IMG/VR virus record: IMGVR_UViG_3300020055_000186
Location: 1-21,486 of that record
Strand: one strand, 5' to 3'
Length of the DNA stretch: 21,486 nucleotides
Origin: a virus
The translations under genes were made by a program, and so were the position numbers. Shown here in pieces: positions 8,501 to 20,900 of the stretch. Below the pieces are notes generated by a model. It was given only the letters and a program-made list of their open reading frames with translations, made no database searches and was not told the origin of the DNA. The stretch's first letter is position 1; every line of letters begins with the position of its first letter.

Positions 8501-8962
8501 TTATTTGGAAATAAAGCTGATACAAATTTGCAAGCAACTTTTAAAATTGTTAAAAATCCTGAAGCTGTTATTAATGAAAATGATTTAAAGTCTGAAACTC
8601 TTTCTGCAATTGATAGATTTTTTGCGATTGATAACTGGAACTTTGGCGATACTTTCTATTTTTCAGAACTATCTGCTTATGTAATGCAAGAACTTACTCC
8701 TAATTTAGTTACATTTGTAGTCGTTCCGTCAAATACTACCGATGTCTTTGGTAGTTTATTTGAAGTAAAAGCTGAATCAGATGAGATTTTTATAAGCGGA
8801 GCAAGAATTGCAGATATTGAAGTAATTGATGAAATTACAGCATCTAAACTAAATGCTAATGGCGTAATTTCTACGTCTACAACTACTGTAAATTCAGGTG
8901 TTCAAAGTTCTACACTAACAATTAATAACACAAGTACTAGTAGCGGAGGAAATAGTTACTAA
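5528..8962 (+). CDS. 6: Baseplate wedge subunit gp6-like, enlarged
   Basis: An 1,144-residue gp6 homologue. gp6 dimers form the continuous ring that clamps wedges together round the hub and transmits the contraction signal. The N-terminal part is nearly diagnostic: NYPEDFNDYIESSEYIALVD (about 50-69), LIAYLGQAFSFRTDLNAREN (70-89), FLETAERRESVLRLARLLSY (90-109). A baseplate-J-like core follows with LVFGDGVFGNIPKG (about 341-354) and an AEDYQIAPLV element with KTKSVNRVSSGISRYLDL (about 430-468). The C-terminal region, from about 911 to 1110, has DPSLTNIIDIYMLTKSYDTQ, YHPVKYKILFG and WNFGDTFYFSELSAYVMQEL, the part linked to gp6-gp6 contacts. T4 gp6 is 660 residues; much of the extra length lies at about 490-910. 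The last 40 residues are Ser/Thr/Asn-rich. It starts after a late-promoter-like motif and ends by overlapping the giant gene (TAATG). Confidence 0.95.
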   Translation: MSTTDRQNRLLVAEDWKRIYQSFRNADFLSYDFDNLRRTMITYLRKNYPEDFNDYIESSEYIALVDLIAYLGQAFSFRTDLNARENFLETAERRESVLRLARLLSYNASRNKAANGLLKLINVATTENIVDSNGFNLAGIQVTWNDLTNDNANEQFTKILNAALPVNAGIGNPIAKSTISKIYTEQYRFNSNNNDLPIFTFTRNVNGVNKKFEAVSTGIKENSVIEEDPYPTNKFSIIYRDDGKGKASNNTGFFVHFRQGELVDGKFNLENPTSNQVVAIDETNINETDVWLYKLDENDIEQELWTKVSSVEGNNVIYNSIEKGVKNIYSILPRIEDRISLVFGDGVFGNIPKGNFKVYYRISDPSTTLVTPNNLGTVVISFPYISHTNKAETLTLTFKLRYNVDNASEAESNEDIKSNAPSNYYTQNRMITAEDYQIAPLVRNPEVIKTKSVNRVSSGISRYLDLIDSSGKYSKTNLLGTDGVIYKQNYSKKSNFSFTTKTDIEGAISNVILPILKDYNLRNFYYNEFPSNNLSGNNITWNSSTSKTNQNVGTFVDSSNATLLIGAFSTSSTRVLTPNSLVKFTAPDGYHFMNDNSLMQGTANHIGAKTSIWTKIVTVNNDSTVKLTDFIPTGAVVDRVITKLSSIIQEDVQTEIIDQCFDKNTFALRYDVNLMQWKIVTLDNIDLVSPFSISKSGNETSQQADNSWLVLFEYTGSRYEITYRSSKFVFESPNEIRFFYDSSDKVFDSTSGKIVKDKISVLSFNTKPDSLEQFTQDYDWEIIAKVRDSDGYVDASKIEITFFDSDEDAVVDNPELFDLIVNDSVNENSKLIFRKKQVNIDGSEQYLYFDNSQSNIIVFNEKLSLQTTTVYDDGQIFYFVKEDLFQVLNKESNTLLTSNDYVANKGRDNLKFLYVHAADADKRLDPSLTNIIDIYMLTKSYDTQFRLYLADQVLLPKPPSSDQLFLNYSDELNKIKSISDEIVYHPVKYKILFGNKADTNLQATFKIVKNPEAVINENDLKSETLSAIDRFFAIDNWNFGDTFYFSELSAYVMQELTPNLVTFVVVPSNTTDVFGSLFEVKAESDEIFISGARIADIEVIDEITASKLNANGVISTSTTTVNSGVQSSTLTINNTSTSSGGNSY
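8945..8950 (+). promoter_or_regulatory. Shine-Dalgarno site for the giant gene, long spacing
   Basis: GGAGGA, formed by the Gly-Gly codons in the SSGGNSY end of gp6, lies 11 bases before the ATG at 8962. This is longer than the 5-7 base spacing at the other junctions, which may lower initiation and favour coupling to gp6 translation. Confidence 0.6.
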
Positions 8963-11900
8963 TGGCGTACGACAATTCACAAAATGAACCTATTTTACCT
9001 AATAAAAATTTAAATAATAGCCGTAAAAGCGCAAATCATTTACCTAAGATTTTTAGAACTCCTAGTAATAATAAATTCCTCTCGGCTACTTTAGACCAAA
9101 TGATACAACCTGGGGTAATTGATAAAATTAATGGGTTTGTTGGGAGAAAAACTGCTAAGGCTTATAATGCAGCAGATGTTTATATTTCTGATGTTAATAC
9201 GCAACGACAAAATTATCAATTAGAACCAGCTAGTGTAATAAAAGATGACTTAGACAACGTTACATTATATCGTGATTACAACGATTATATGAATGTGTTA
9301 GCAAATTCTAATAAAGCAGTAAAAAATGATAGCATAGTTAACGAGCAAGAGTTCTACGCATGGAATCCTCATATAGATTGGGATAAATTTACAAATTTTA
9401 GGGAATATTATTGGTTACCAACAGGTCCACAAGCTATTTCAATTTTTGGCAATAGTAAAGAAGTAGAAAGCACATATACGGTTCGTCTATCCGATAACTT
9501 AGATTCGTACAGTTATATTTTCACTCCGGATGGTAGTACACCTAATCCTACTTTAACTTTATACAGAGGTGTAAAGTATAAATTTGATGTCGATGTGCCT
9601 AATTTTCCTATTACTTTTAGAACAAAACTTACTGATTCTAGTGAATTTGATCTAGATAGTTCTACCATTCTTTTGTATGACGGAGTTGATATACAAGGGC
9701 TAGAAACCGGCAACGTTACTTTAGAACTTAGTACGTCTGCTCCTGACAGTTTATGGTATGTATCAGCTACAGATATAAATGTTCATGGTAAAATAATTGT
9801 AAAAGATATACAAGACAGTGCTTTTATAGATGTAGAAAAAGAGATTATAGGAAAAAAGACTTATAAATCTGGAAATGGCGTTACATTTAGTAATGGAATG
9901 AAAATAAATTTTGCTGCTGAAGTTGAGCCTGCATTTTATAAAAATAGAAATTTTTACGTAGAGGGTGTAGGCGATAAAATTCAACTTATAGAAGAAGCTT
10001 TGCTCAATGTATCTACTAGTTTTACAGAAGAAATTGTAGATAATTTTGATATTCAAAATTTTGATAATTTGCCGTTTAGTACAGCATTAGGTTATGCAGG
10101 ACAAAAAGATTATATAGTAATTAACAGAAGTGCAAAAGACGGAAACTTGTGGTCAAAGTATAACAAATGGTTCCATAAAAGTGTAATTGAGCAAAGTGCA
10201 CAATACAATAATCTTCCTATAGTAATAGATGAAACAGCTAAAGCTAATAGACCTATTATTGAATTTGAAAGCGGTTTAAAGTTATATAACTTTGGCTCTC
10301 AAGAAAAACAAGCTGTTGATTTACTTGACGATATTACAACTGATGTTTTTTCTACTATTGAAGGTAGCATAGGTTATAATATAGACGGAGTAGATGTTGC
10401 AGACGGACAAAGAATACTTTTTACAAATGACAAAGATAGTTTAGTAAAAAATAGAATTTTCAAAGTTAAGTTTATAACATACGATGGCACTATAGCTGAT
10501 GATGCAAATGTAAGCGGCCGTAGACAAATTACTTTACAAGAAGAAGACGACAGTGTTTCAAAAAATAATGAAACAGTTTTAGTAAAGCAAGGCAGTAAAC
10601 ACGGAGGCACAGTATTTCATTTCAAAAATAATAGCTGGGCACTAGGACAAAGTAAGGACAAAGTAAACCAAAGTCCATTATTTGATATGTTTGACGAAAA
10701 TGAATATAGTTTTTCTGATGTAACTATCTATCCGTCTAATACATTTACTGGTACGAAAATTTTTAGTTATAAAAGAGGCACCGGCACAAACGATGTTGAA
10801 TTAGGATTTCCGCTAACTTATCGAAATATTAATAATGTTGGAGATATTGTGTTTACCTCCGACATTAGTAATGACACTTTTTCCTATTCTGATAATGAAG
10901 ATGTTATTACATTATCCATATCTGATGGATATTTACATAGATACAATTCATTGGATACTTATGTACATGAGACTAATTGGAAAAAAGTAGATTCGAGTGA
11001 ACAATTTGTTATACAACAAAAAGTATTTGACAGTACTTTTATTAATATTTTAATAGATGAATACAATAATAGCTGGGATTTTGTAGACGAAATGGAAATT
11101 ATTGTTTACAAAAATAATCAGTTATTAATTAAAGATAAAGATTTTACATTATCGCAACATTCCACTAACCATATACAAATTAATTTTACATCTGCCTTGA
11201 AAGAAAATGACATCATTTTAACCAAGACAAAATCTAGTGCAGAAAAAAACAGTAAGGGATATTTTGAATTTCCTTATGCCTTAGAACGTAACCCACAAAA
11301 TGAAAATCTTATAGATTGCACATTAGGTGAAATAAACGATCATGTGCAAACAATTACTGAAAATACAGCAGATTTTATTGGCGCATTTCCGGGCACAAGT
11401 AACTTGCGGGACTTAGGCGGGTTAAGCCAAAATGGCAGACGCTTCTTGCAACATAGTGCACCTACTAACCTTTCACTATTCCATTTTACAGAAAAAGAAT
11501 ATAGTGTAGTTAAAAGTATTGAATATGCAAAAAATGAATACTACATGTTCAAAAAACAATTTTTATCTATTGCTGAAAATTTAGGTTTTTCTGGACCTGT
11601 AGACATACATGTGACTAAGATTTTACAAGAAATAAACAAAAGCAAAAAAGAAACAGATTCATTTTATTTTAGTGATATGGTTCCTCAGAGTGCTTATGTT
11701 AAAACTGATCATGATGTCGAAGATTCTGACGAAATTTATTTCCCACTTAGCTCAAGTTTTAGTTTAACTGATCCTAGTTATAAAGCAGTTTTAATTTATA
11801 AAAATAACGAACAATTAATTCATGGCAAAGACTACACTTTCAATACAGAAGGGTATGCAGTAGTAACAACTACTAAACAACCATTAGATATAATAACCAT

Positions 11901-14900
11901 ATATGAATACGAAAATACATTTGGAAATTACATACCGCCAACACCGACTAAATTAGGATTATATCCAGCATTTGAGCCAATGATGTACGAGGATACTACT
12001 TTTTTAGAAACTCAAACAGTAATTCAAGGGCATGATGGAAGTATTATTTTAGCGTTTGGCGATTATAGAGATAATCTAATTTTAGAATTAGAAAAAAGAA
12101 TTTTTAACAATTTAAAAGTAAAATACGATCCTTCATTATTTAATATGGATAGTGTGCGTCCTAGTTACTATAATAAAAATAGTCTTGCGTTTAACGAAGT
12201 TAATAAATCGTTATTAGCAGATTTTGTACATTGGGCAGCCAATACTTCGTATGATTACACAAAGCAAGATTTTATAAGAGATAATAGATTTACTTATAAT
12301 TATAGCTCTAGTTTCAACGACCAAAATGTATCATTGCCGGGCTTTTGGAGGGAAATTTACAAGTATTATTATAATACAGATAGACCACATACTCATCCAT
12401 GGGAAATACTTGGCGAAACAATAGAACCAATTTGGTGGCGAGATACCTACGGCGAAGCTCCCTACACAAAAGATAATTTTTTAATGTGGGAAGATATTGA
12501 AAATGGTGTATTACGTCAGCCTAACCAAAGAGTAATATTTAAAAAAGAGTTTATTAGAAAAGGCTTAACTAAAATTTTGCCAGTCGACGAGCACGGGGGG
12601 TTAGTATCACCATTAGAAATAGGCCTAGTGTCAAAATACAATTCAGAGTTCATAGAACAGCCGTGGATTTTTGGTGACGGCGGGCCAGTTGAAGCAGCAT
12701 GGAGACGATCGAGCAACTTCGTTTTTGCTTTATTAAAGGCGCTAGTTTTAAATAAGCCAAGTAAAGCATTTGGGACAGGATTTGATAGGGTTAACCAAGT
12801 TAGAAATAAAGCAGGTAATATTATTTACAAGCCTTCTAATAAACGTATTGAATTGCAAGACATTATATTCCCAACATCAGTTGATGAAAACCAAACACAG
12901 TATACAAGTGGTTTGGTAAACTTAATTGGTGAATTTGTAAAATCAAATGTAGATCAATCGTATAATGATTACAAGAATAAGGTTAAATCTATAAAAAATC
13001 AGTTAGGTTTTAAACTAGCTGGGTTTACAGATAAGACCAAATTAAAATTAATTTTAGATAGCCGGACACCTCTTAACAAAGGAAATGTTTTTGTACCTGA
13101 TGAAAACTATCAAATATTTGTTAATGAGAGTTCTCCTATTGAGTTACTTAATTACAGCGGCATAATTATCGAACGCAGGCAAGAAGGTTTTTTAATTAAG
13201 GGATATAGTAACCAAAAAGGATATTTTAATACTCATCCTATTTTACAAAAAAGTAAAACTATAGATATAAATGTAGGAGGCATAAGCGAAAGTTTCCTAG
13301 AATGGAATAGTAACAATTTCTACACCAAAGGTGTGATTGTAAGATATAATTCTTCTTATTATAGATGTACGGTTGATCATAAAGAAGAAGATTTTCTAAA
13401 TACTAATTTTGTTAAATTGCCTAATTTGCCTGTAATCGGTGGAAGAAACGTACAAATACCAACAGTGTTTAACACAAATAATGTAGTAGAAGTGCCATAT
13501 GGCACTCTTTACTATACAATTCAAGAAGTAGTAGACTTTATTGCTTCCCATGCATCTTATTTGAAAAATAAGGGTTTTGTTTTTGATTACTTTGACGATA
13601 GTGTTGGTAAAATTTTAGATTGGAATCATTCAATTCAAGAATTTGTATTTTGGACTTTATACGAGTTAGACGAAGGATCAGCTATTGCTCTTAGCCCAAG
13701 TTCAAACTTATTACAATTTGTAAGTGAAAAAAGTGTAGTATCTAATGTACTTGACGGACCTAATGATTACACATTGTTAAACGCTACTGGCAACATACAA
13801 GATTTTGATAACGTCTTTGTTCAAAGATACAACAATGATTTTTCGATGTACTTGTCTGATGAAAATGGTGCAGGAATATATTATATTGAACTACCAATGA
13901 CACAAACTGAACATGTTGTGTTATTAGATAACAGTACTGTGTTTAATGATATAATTTATGATACAGTGCCTGGATATAGGCAAGAAAGATTACAAATTCT
14001 AGGTTATAGAACTGATAATTGGTCAGGAAATATAAACATACCTGGTTTTATATACAATGATTCAACAGCAAAAAATTGGGAAGAGTACCAAAATTATATA
14101 GTGGGTGATTTAGTAAAATATAAACAGTACTATTATATTGCAAAAGATAATGTAGAGGGATCAAATTTATTTAATGAGTCTGACTGGGTAAGTATAGGCG
14201 ATAAACCTAGACAAGGCCTTTTACCTAATTTTGAGTATAAAAGTAATCAGTTTACTGATTTTTATGATTTAGATAGTGATAATTTAGATACCGAACAACA
14301 AAAATTTGCACAACATTTAATCGGTTATCAAAAACGAGATTATCTAGAAAATATTATCAATAATAGTGTAAGCCAGTATAAGTTTTACCAAGGAATGATA
14401 TTAGAAAAAGGCACAAAAAATTCCTTAAATAAATTATTTAATGTGCTTTCTAGTAACGATAAAGATAGCTTAGAATTTTATGAAGAATGGGCAATTAGAA
14501 ACGGCCAATATGGTGGTACTAATATTGTAGAAGAGTTTGAATTTAATTTAGATGAATCACAATTTATAGTGAATCCGCAGCCTATACTTTTAAGTTCAAC
14601 AAATAGCAGTAATGATACTGAAGTTGTTTATAGAGTTAAGCCATTTGATATTTCAGTTAAGCCTACTAATTATAATAATCTACCGTTTCCGTCTAAAGAA
14701 ATCACAAACATATATACAAATGATGTTGGATATGTTCATAAAGCAGACGTAATTAAAACCTTATCAAATTTAAATGAGCTAGTTGCAACTAAAACTAGTG
14801 AAATTAATCAAGGAAATTTTGTTTGGGTAGGCGATTATAATGATAGCTGGAGTGTATTGCAACACATAAATGCTAATTTAACTTTACAAAAAATTTCTAA

Positions 14901-17900
14901 TAACACCTTAATTTTTTCCGAAATAGTAAGTAATATTAGTCAAGGTGATATTATTGGAATAGATAATGTATATTTTACATCAGTTAACGAAAATGTAGTG
15001 TTAGCTGATTCTACGAAATATTTAGAATCTAATACTTTACTATCTAATTTTGCTTATTTCTTAAAAGTTAGTAGTGTTGATAAAAACAAAATTACTTTAG
15101 AAATTCCAACAATACTTCAAGATAGTTTTAACACAGACTATGATGTTGATAATGCAACTATTACAAGATTCGAACCGTTTAGGTTTACTACTGTAGATAA
15201 CGCAAATAAAGCGTTACAAAAATATTATGAGCCAGCAACAAAACTATGGATAGACAACATAGTAGATAACAAATGGAAAGTTTTAGAAAATACAAATAGC
15301 TATTCGCTTGTTGAAAATTTAAAAGGACCGACCGATCACGAATATTCTAAATCATTTGGTAGTGTAATATCTAGTAATGTTGCTAATAATGTAATGGTTG
15401 TTGGTGATTATCTTAACGAAAACGGTAAAGTTTTTGTTTATCGTCGTCAAAATTCTAAAAAAGGATGGTATCTTTCACAAACAATTGAGCCTTCGAACTA
15501 TGCTGATCCTAATCAAGAGTTCGGTAAAACAGTAAGTGTTAGTGATGATGCGAAATGGTTAATAATAGGGTCGCCTGCTGCATCTAATGTAAAATCAAAT
15601 TACAAAGGTGATTTTTCGGTAGATACTGCTTATAACGCAGATGACATAGTGTTTTATAGCGAAAGATTGTGGAAAGCAAAATTTGATTTACTTTCAAGTT
15701 CGGCGGGTGTAAATTTCAATACGTTTGACAGTGTAGTACAAAATGTATTTGATTTGAATGAAGAAAATACACAATCAGATAAAAATGACATAATTTATGT
15801 AGGAAATTATTCAATACCGTTTGGCACAACTGTAACTCCGTTTGAACAACCAGTTGATCATATATTAGTAAGAGCGCCTGCGGCTCTATACAATAATACT
15901 TTGTCAGATACTGAAAATTGGCAAGTAAAGTTGCAGTGGAACTTGCTAACTTTAGGCAATCAAGATCAAAATACATTAGTAGAAGTACAACCGTTTAATA
16001 ATCAATATGCAGCCAGTGTTTCTAATACATCGCTAACAGGAATAAAAGACATAGAAAGTAGTATTGATATTGTTCTATTCTTTGATACTTTACCTGTTGT
16101 ACCGTCAGTGGGCGAAACAATTCAAACGAGCACAGGCACAGGAGTTGTTGATTATGTTTACGGTAACGAAGATGCAAAATATGTTATGTATATTACAAAC
16201 GTTACTGGTAGTTTTAACACAACCGACTCTGCTTTTAGAGCTTCGGGCGAATTCATAGGTGACTTTGAAAAACAGTTAGACACCGACGGCACTGTATATG
16301 GTGGTTTTTGGAAAATTTCTACTACTTCGTTCACGCCAACTTATGCCAGCGGATTATCAGATAGCGGTCGAGGACTAGTTTTTGTAGATATGTCAAAAAC
16401 AAATGATTTTACAAATGTATATTATAATATTTTTGATACAAATACAACTGTAATTGATAGTGAAAATAATAAAAACAGTTACATTAGACCGTTGAGTAAT
16501 GTTGGGTTCCCAAATGTAAACGGAGTCAATGGTGAAATTTTAAGTACTAGATACGTAATTAGAGCACCTAAATTACTAACTGATACTCTAAGCAACGATG
16601 ATACTATAAACTTATTTGTTAATGAATTACCAAACTATAACAATGGCGTAGAAAATCCATTATCGTCAATAAATTTATCACCAGATGAAGTAAACGGGCT
16701 AATAACTGTAGATGATTTATGGGATGGATATATTCAATTATCTTTTACTAAGTTTCAAACTAATGGTACTCCTTATGAACCAAAAATAGGACAGACTATT
16801 AGAGATATGAGAACCGGTGCAACCGCTAGAGTTGAATATTATCAAAGAGATAATCTTGATGCAACATTATTTGTATCTAATGTTACAGGAAATTGGAGCA
16901 AGGGTGAAGATTATAATGATCTTTCTGAAATTGAATTTTTAGGAAATCCAAGTGATCCGTTAGGTGTATATCAAATTGACCGAGAAATGGGCGATATACA
17001 GTTTATTTCTTTAGGTTCGAGCACAATAGGTAAGTTAATTGTAGTTGATACCCAAAGCGACATAGAACTAGTAGAATCAGCAACTAGTTTTTCTAGATTA
17101 GAAAATGCAGAATATTATTTTTATACTGCAAGAGAAGTAAGCGGTGAACCAATTTCTTTAAGTGCTCCTAGTATTTTAAATGCAAACTGGGCACAAACTT
17201 TTAGTATACCTGCAGACGAAAACGGTACTTCTAGTGCATACACTAATCAAGGAATGTATTCTTTATATATGCTTAACGGTAGTCTTTATGCAGAATACGG
17301 ATCATATGTGACTTCGGATTCTACAAATAATTACTATTTAGGATCCGATGTAAAAATAAGGCAACAAGGTGATAATTATAAAGGTTATATTCATGCTGCG
17401 GGTAACGCTACAACAGCAATACCAGGCAAGTTACATTTTATAAACAAAGGCACCTACCAAAATATACAGTATGACTGGGAATATAGTAAAAACAAAAAAT
17501 ACAAAGGCCCATTTGACGAAACTTTAACTTATGAAAAAGATGACATTGTAGTAGTTACAAGCACAGCAAGAGATCAACTTTATAAAGCAAAAATCAACAT
17601 AGCAGGCGGAACTCCGTTTGCTGCAAGCAGCTGGGAATTACAAGAAGACTATATAGATTATGTAGGTTACATTCCTAATACTACTAACATATCGGTAATA
17701 AACGATTCAACAGAGTATTCGGGATCATTAGAAAGTGACAATATGATTGCATTTGCTAATGAATTTGATATATCAAAAGATGGTGACGTAATAGTTGTTA
17801 AAGTTAATTACAATAATGAATCAAAGATATTAGTTTATAGAAATGTCCAAGAAAATTATCAACTAGGACAAACAATCGTTGTAGGCGACGAGTCTAGTGT

Positions 17901-20900
17901 TACTAAAGAATGGGTAGTGAGTATTAGTAATGATGGCATGTATATTGCTGTAGGAAAATCATTAGAGGATACTTACCAATACGACGAAGGACAGGTATTT
18001 ATATACCAACAAAAAAATGGTATTTTTGAATTAGTACAAGTTTTAGAAAATGCAAATAAAAGTAACAGCGAAATGTTTGGTTATGTTGTAAACTTTGATG
18101 ATAACAAGTTAGTAGTCAGTGCCCGTAATGCAAGTGCTGAAGTTCCTACTAGCTTTGACTCTGGATTAACAAGTTTTGATGCAGGATTTACAAACTTTAA
18201 TTATACTAACGAATTCCAAGGTATAGTTTACATATACGAAAAAATTAAAGATAGATTTTTGCTTGGGCAAAAACTATTTGTAAAAGATCCCGATGTTAGA
18301 CAATTTGGAAAACATTTACATTTAAAAAATAACAATATCTACGTCGGACTTCCGATAAAGCCTGAAAATTCTACTTCTACACATATAGGTGAAATATACA
18401 ATTTCAAGTTGCTAAATGTTAATGAACCTATGTGGTCAGAAAAGAGAAGCATACAAGCAGCAGTAGATTTAGAAAAAATCAAAGAAATATATCTTTATAA
18501 CACAAAAACAGGCAAAAAATTAGCAAACTTAGATTACATTGATATAAATCAAGGTAAGATAGCAGGTGTTGTTGATCAAGAAATTAGTTATAAAACTTTT
18601 GATGATCCGGCAGTATATTCAAGTAGTATAGAAAATGTAACTGTAGACAAAAATAATGCCTGGGGAGATGCCAATGTAGGAAAAGTATGGTGGGATCTTA
18701 CAAATGCTAATTTCTTCAATGCATATCAAAAAGATATAATCTACAGTGCACAAACATGGAATATGCCTTTTGTAGAAAATTCAATAGATGTATATGAATG
18801 GACAGAGAGCATTTTTACTCCAGAAAAGTATAATCAACTTTCTCTAGCTCAAAATGCAGACACCGTGAGATATGATATAAGCGGTGAGGCAAAAACATCT
18901 TACAATACGCTAAAAGTTTATGACTATGTTAGTAAAACTTTTACTACAAAATATTATTTTTGGGTAAAAAATAAAACTTCAATTCCTGTGTCGTCTGATA
19001 GACAATTTACAGTTAAAACAATTAGTGAATATATATTAAATCCTGTAAGTAGCGGTGTTGAATTTGTTTCATTATTGTCAAGTGATAGATTCGTTCTTAA
19101 CAATGTTGAAAAATATCTTTCCGGCACAGATGTAGCATTGAATATTCAGTACTATAAACAAGATAGTAAAATTTCTAATATACATACCCAGTATGAAATA
19201 CTTTCTGAGAATTTAGGCACAAGCCAGCCATCCGACGACATAATAGAAAAATGGTTTGATAGCTTAGTGGGATATGATAATAATTTACTTCCAGTGCCTG
19301 ATGATAATCTGCCGGTAAAGTACAAATACGGTAATTTATCAACTCCGAGACAAAGTTGGTTTATTAATAGATTCGAAGCAAATAAACAACTTATAGAAAG
19401 AGTAAACTTTGTTTTAAAAGATAACATAATTGTTGAAAATAAAAATTTAACACCTTTACTTGCTTCAGATAGTATTGAAGATGTAAATATAAATTCCTAT
19501 GATTTGATAGTAGACGACTTGTTAGATTTGGAAGAAATACAAACAGAAAAATTAAAACCTGCAATATTGCATCCTACAGTTGTTAATGGAAAAATTACCG
19601 ATGTTACAATTGTTGATTATGGCAGAGGTTATAAAAAAGTTCCAGATGTTGAAATTTACGGCAAAGGAATAGACGCTAGCATTGAATTACAAATCGATTC
19701 CCTAGGTAGAGTAGTGTCTGCTAAAGTAATTAATCAGGGAAAAAACTTCACAGATAATACAATCTTAAAAGTACGTAATTTTAGTGTGTTAGTTAAAAAT
19801 GATACAACTTTAAATTCTAAATGGGCTATTTATGAAAGAAACATTACTTCTAATTCATGGGTGCGAACAGTAAAACAAAAGTTCGATACTACGCTTTATT
19901 GGGATTATGTAAATTGGTATGAAAGTGGATACAACGATAATTCAAAAATAGATCATGTGGTTGCAATAAGTGCCGACTTGTACAATACTAATATAGACAT
20001 AGGTCAAACTGTAAAAATTACAAATATCGGTTCCGGCGGCTGGCTATTATTGAAACGAATTAGTAATACGAATAGCTTAGATTATACAGTTGATTATCAA
20101 ACTATTGGTAGAGAAAACGGCACAATACAACTTAGCGACAAGCTATATTTACCACCATCGTTTGGCTACGATAGTAATAGCTTTGATGTTAAATTCTATG
20201 ATTTCTTACCAGTGTACGAATTAAGAAATATTTTGAATGCAATTAGATACAATTTATTTGTTGATGATTTACTAATAGAATTTAATAGATTATTTTTTGC
20301 TAGTATAAGGTATGTGTTAAGCGAGCAAATGAATGTAGATTGGTTGTTCAAAACAAGTTTTGTAAAAGCTAAACATAATGTAGGCGCACTAAGAAAAGAC
20401 ATCACGTTCAATAACGACAATTTAGCAGACTATGAACAGTACTTAAATGAAGTTAAACCCTTTAAGTCTAAAATTAGAGAATATTCAAGTTCTTACGAAA
20501 ATTTAGAGCCTACAAATAGTTTTGTAACTGATTTTGATTTAACTCAAGTTTATGATGCAACTGAGGGTAAATTAATTCATCCAAGTAATAAAATAAAAAA
20601 TAATCAAGTTGATATTTTACAAGACCTAATAGAATCTTATCCTAACAAACATTGGTATGATAACATAGGTTACTCAGTTGTTAAGATTAATATTACTGAT
20701 AATGGCAGTAAGTACAGAACACCACCTACTGTCAAAGTCATTGGCGGAGGCGGCACAGGAGCTGAAGTTAAAACATATATTGGATCTAATGGCAAGCTAA
20801 TCAAATGTGAAGTTATTAATGAGGGCTTCGGCTATACAAGTACACCTACATTAGAAATTAGTCATAATTTAGAAGATGGCGGTAAGCCAGCTATACTAAG

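Noticed and set aside
9763-10056. Minus-strand ORF of 97 codons
   Set aside because: It lies fully inside the giant gene and is Phe/Tyr/Ile/Lys-rich, as expected for the reverse complement of an AT-rich coding region. No family resemblance was seen.
15716-15976. Minus-strand ORF of 86 codons, with similar ones at 19152-19427, 20196-20420 and 10374-10610
   Set aside because: All are antisense to a continuous, well-conserved frame and show no domain pattern.
16064-16258. Plus-strand ORF of 64 codons in another frame of the giant gene
   Set aside because: A shadow frame. The main frame continues through it with the duplicated-unit motifs intact, so there is no sign of a frameshift.
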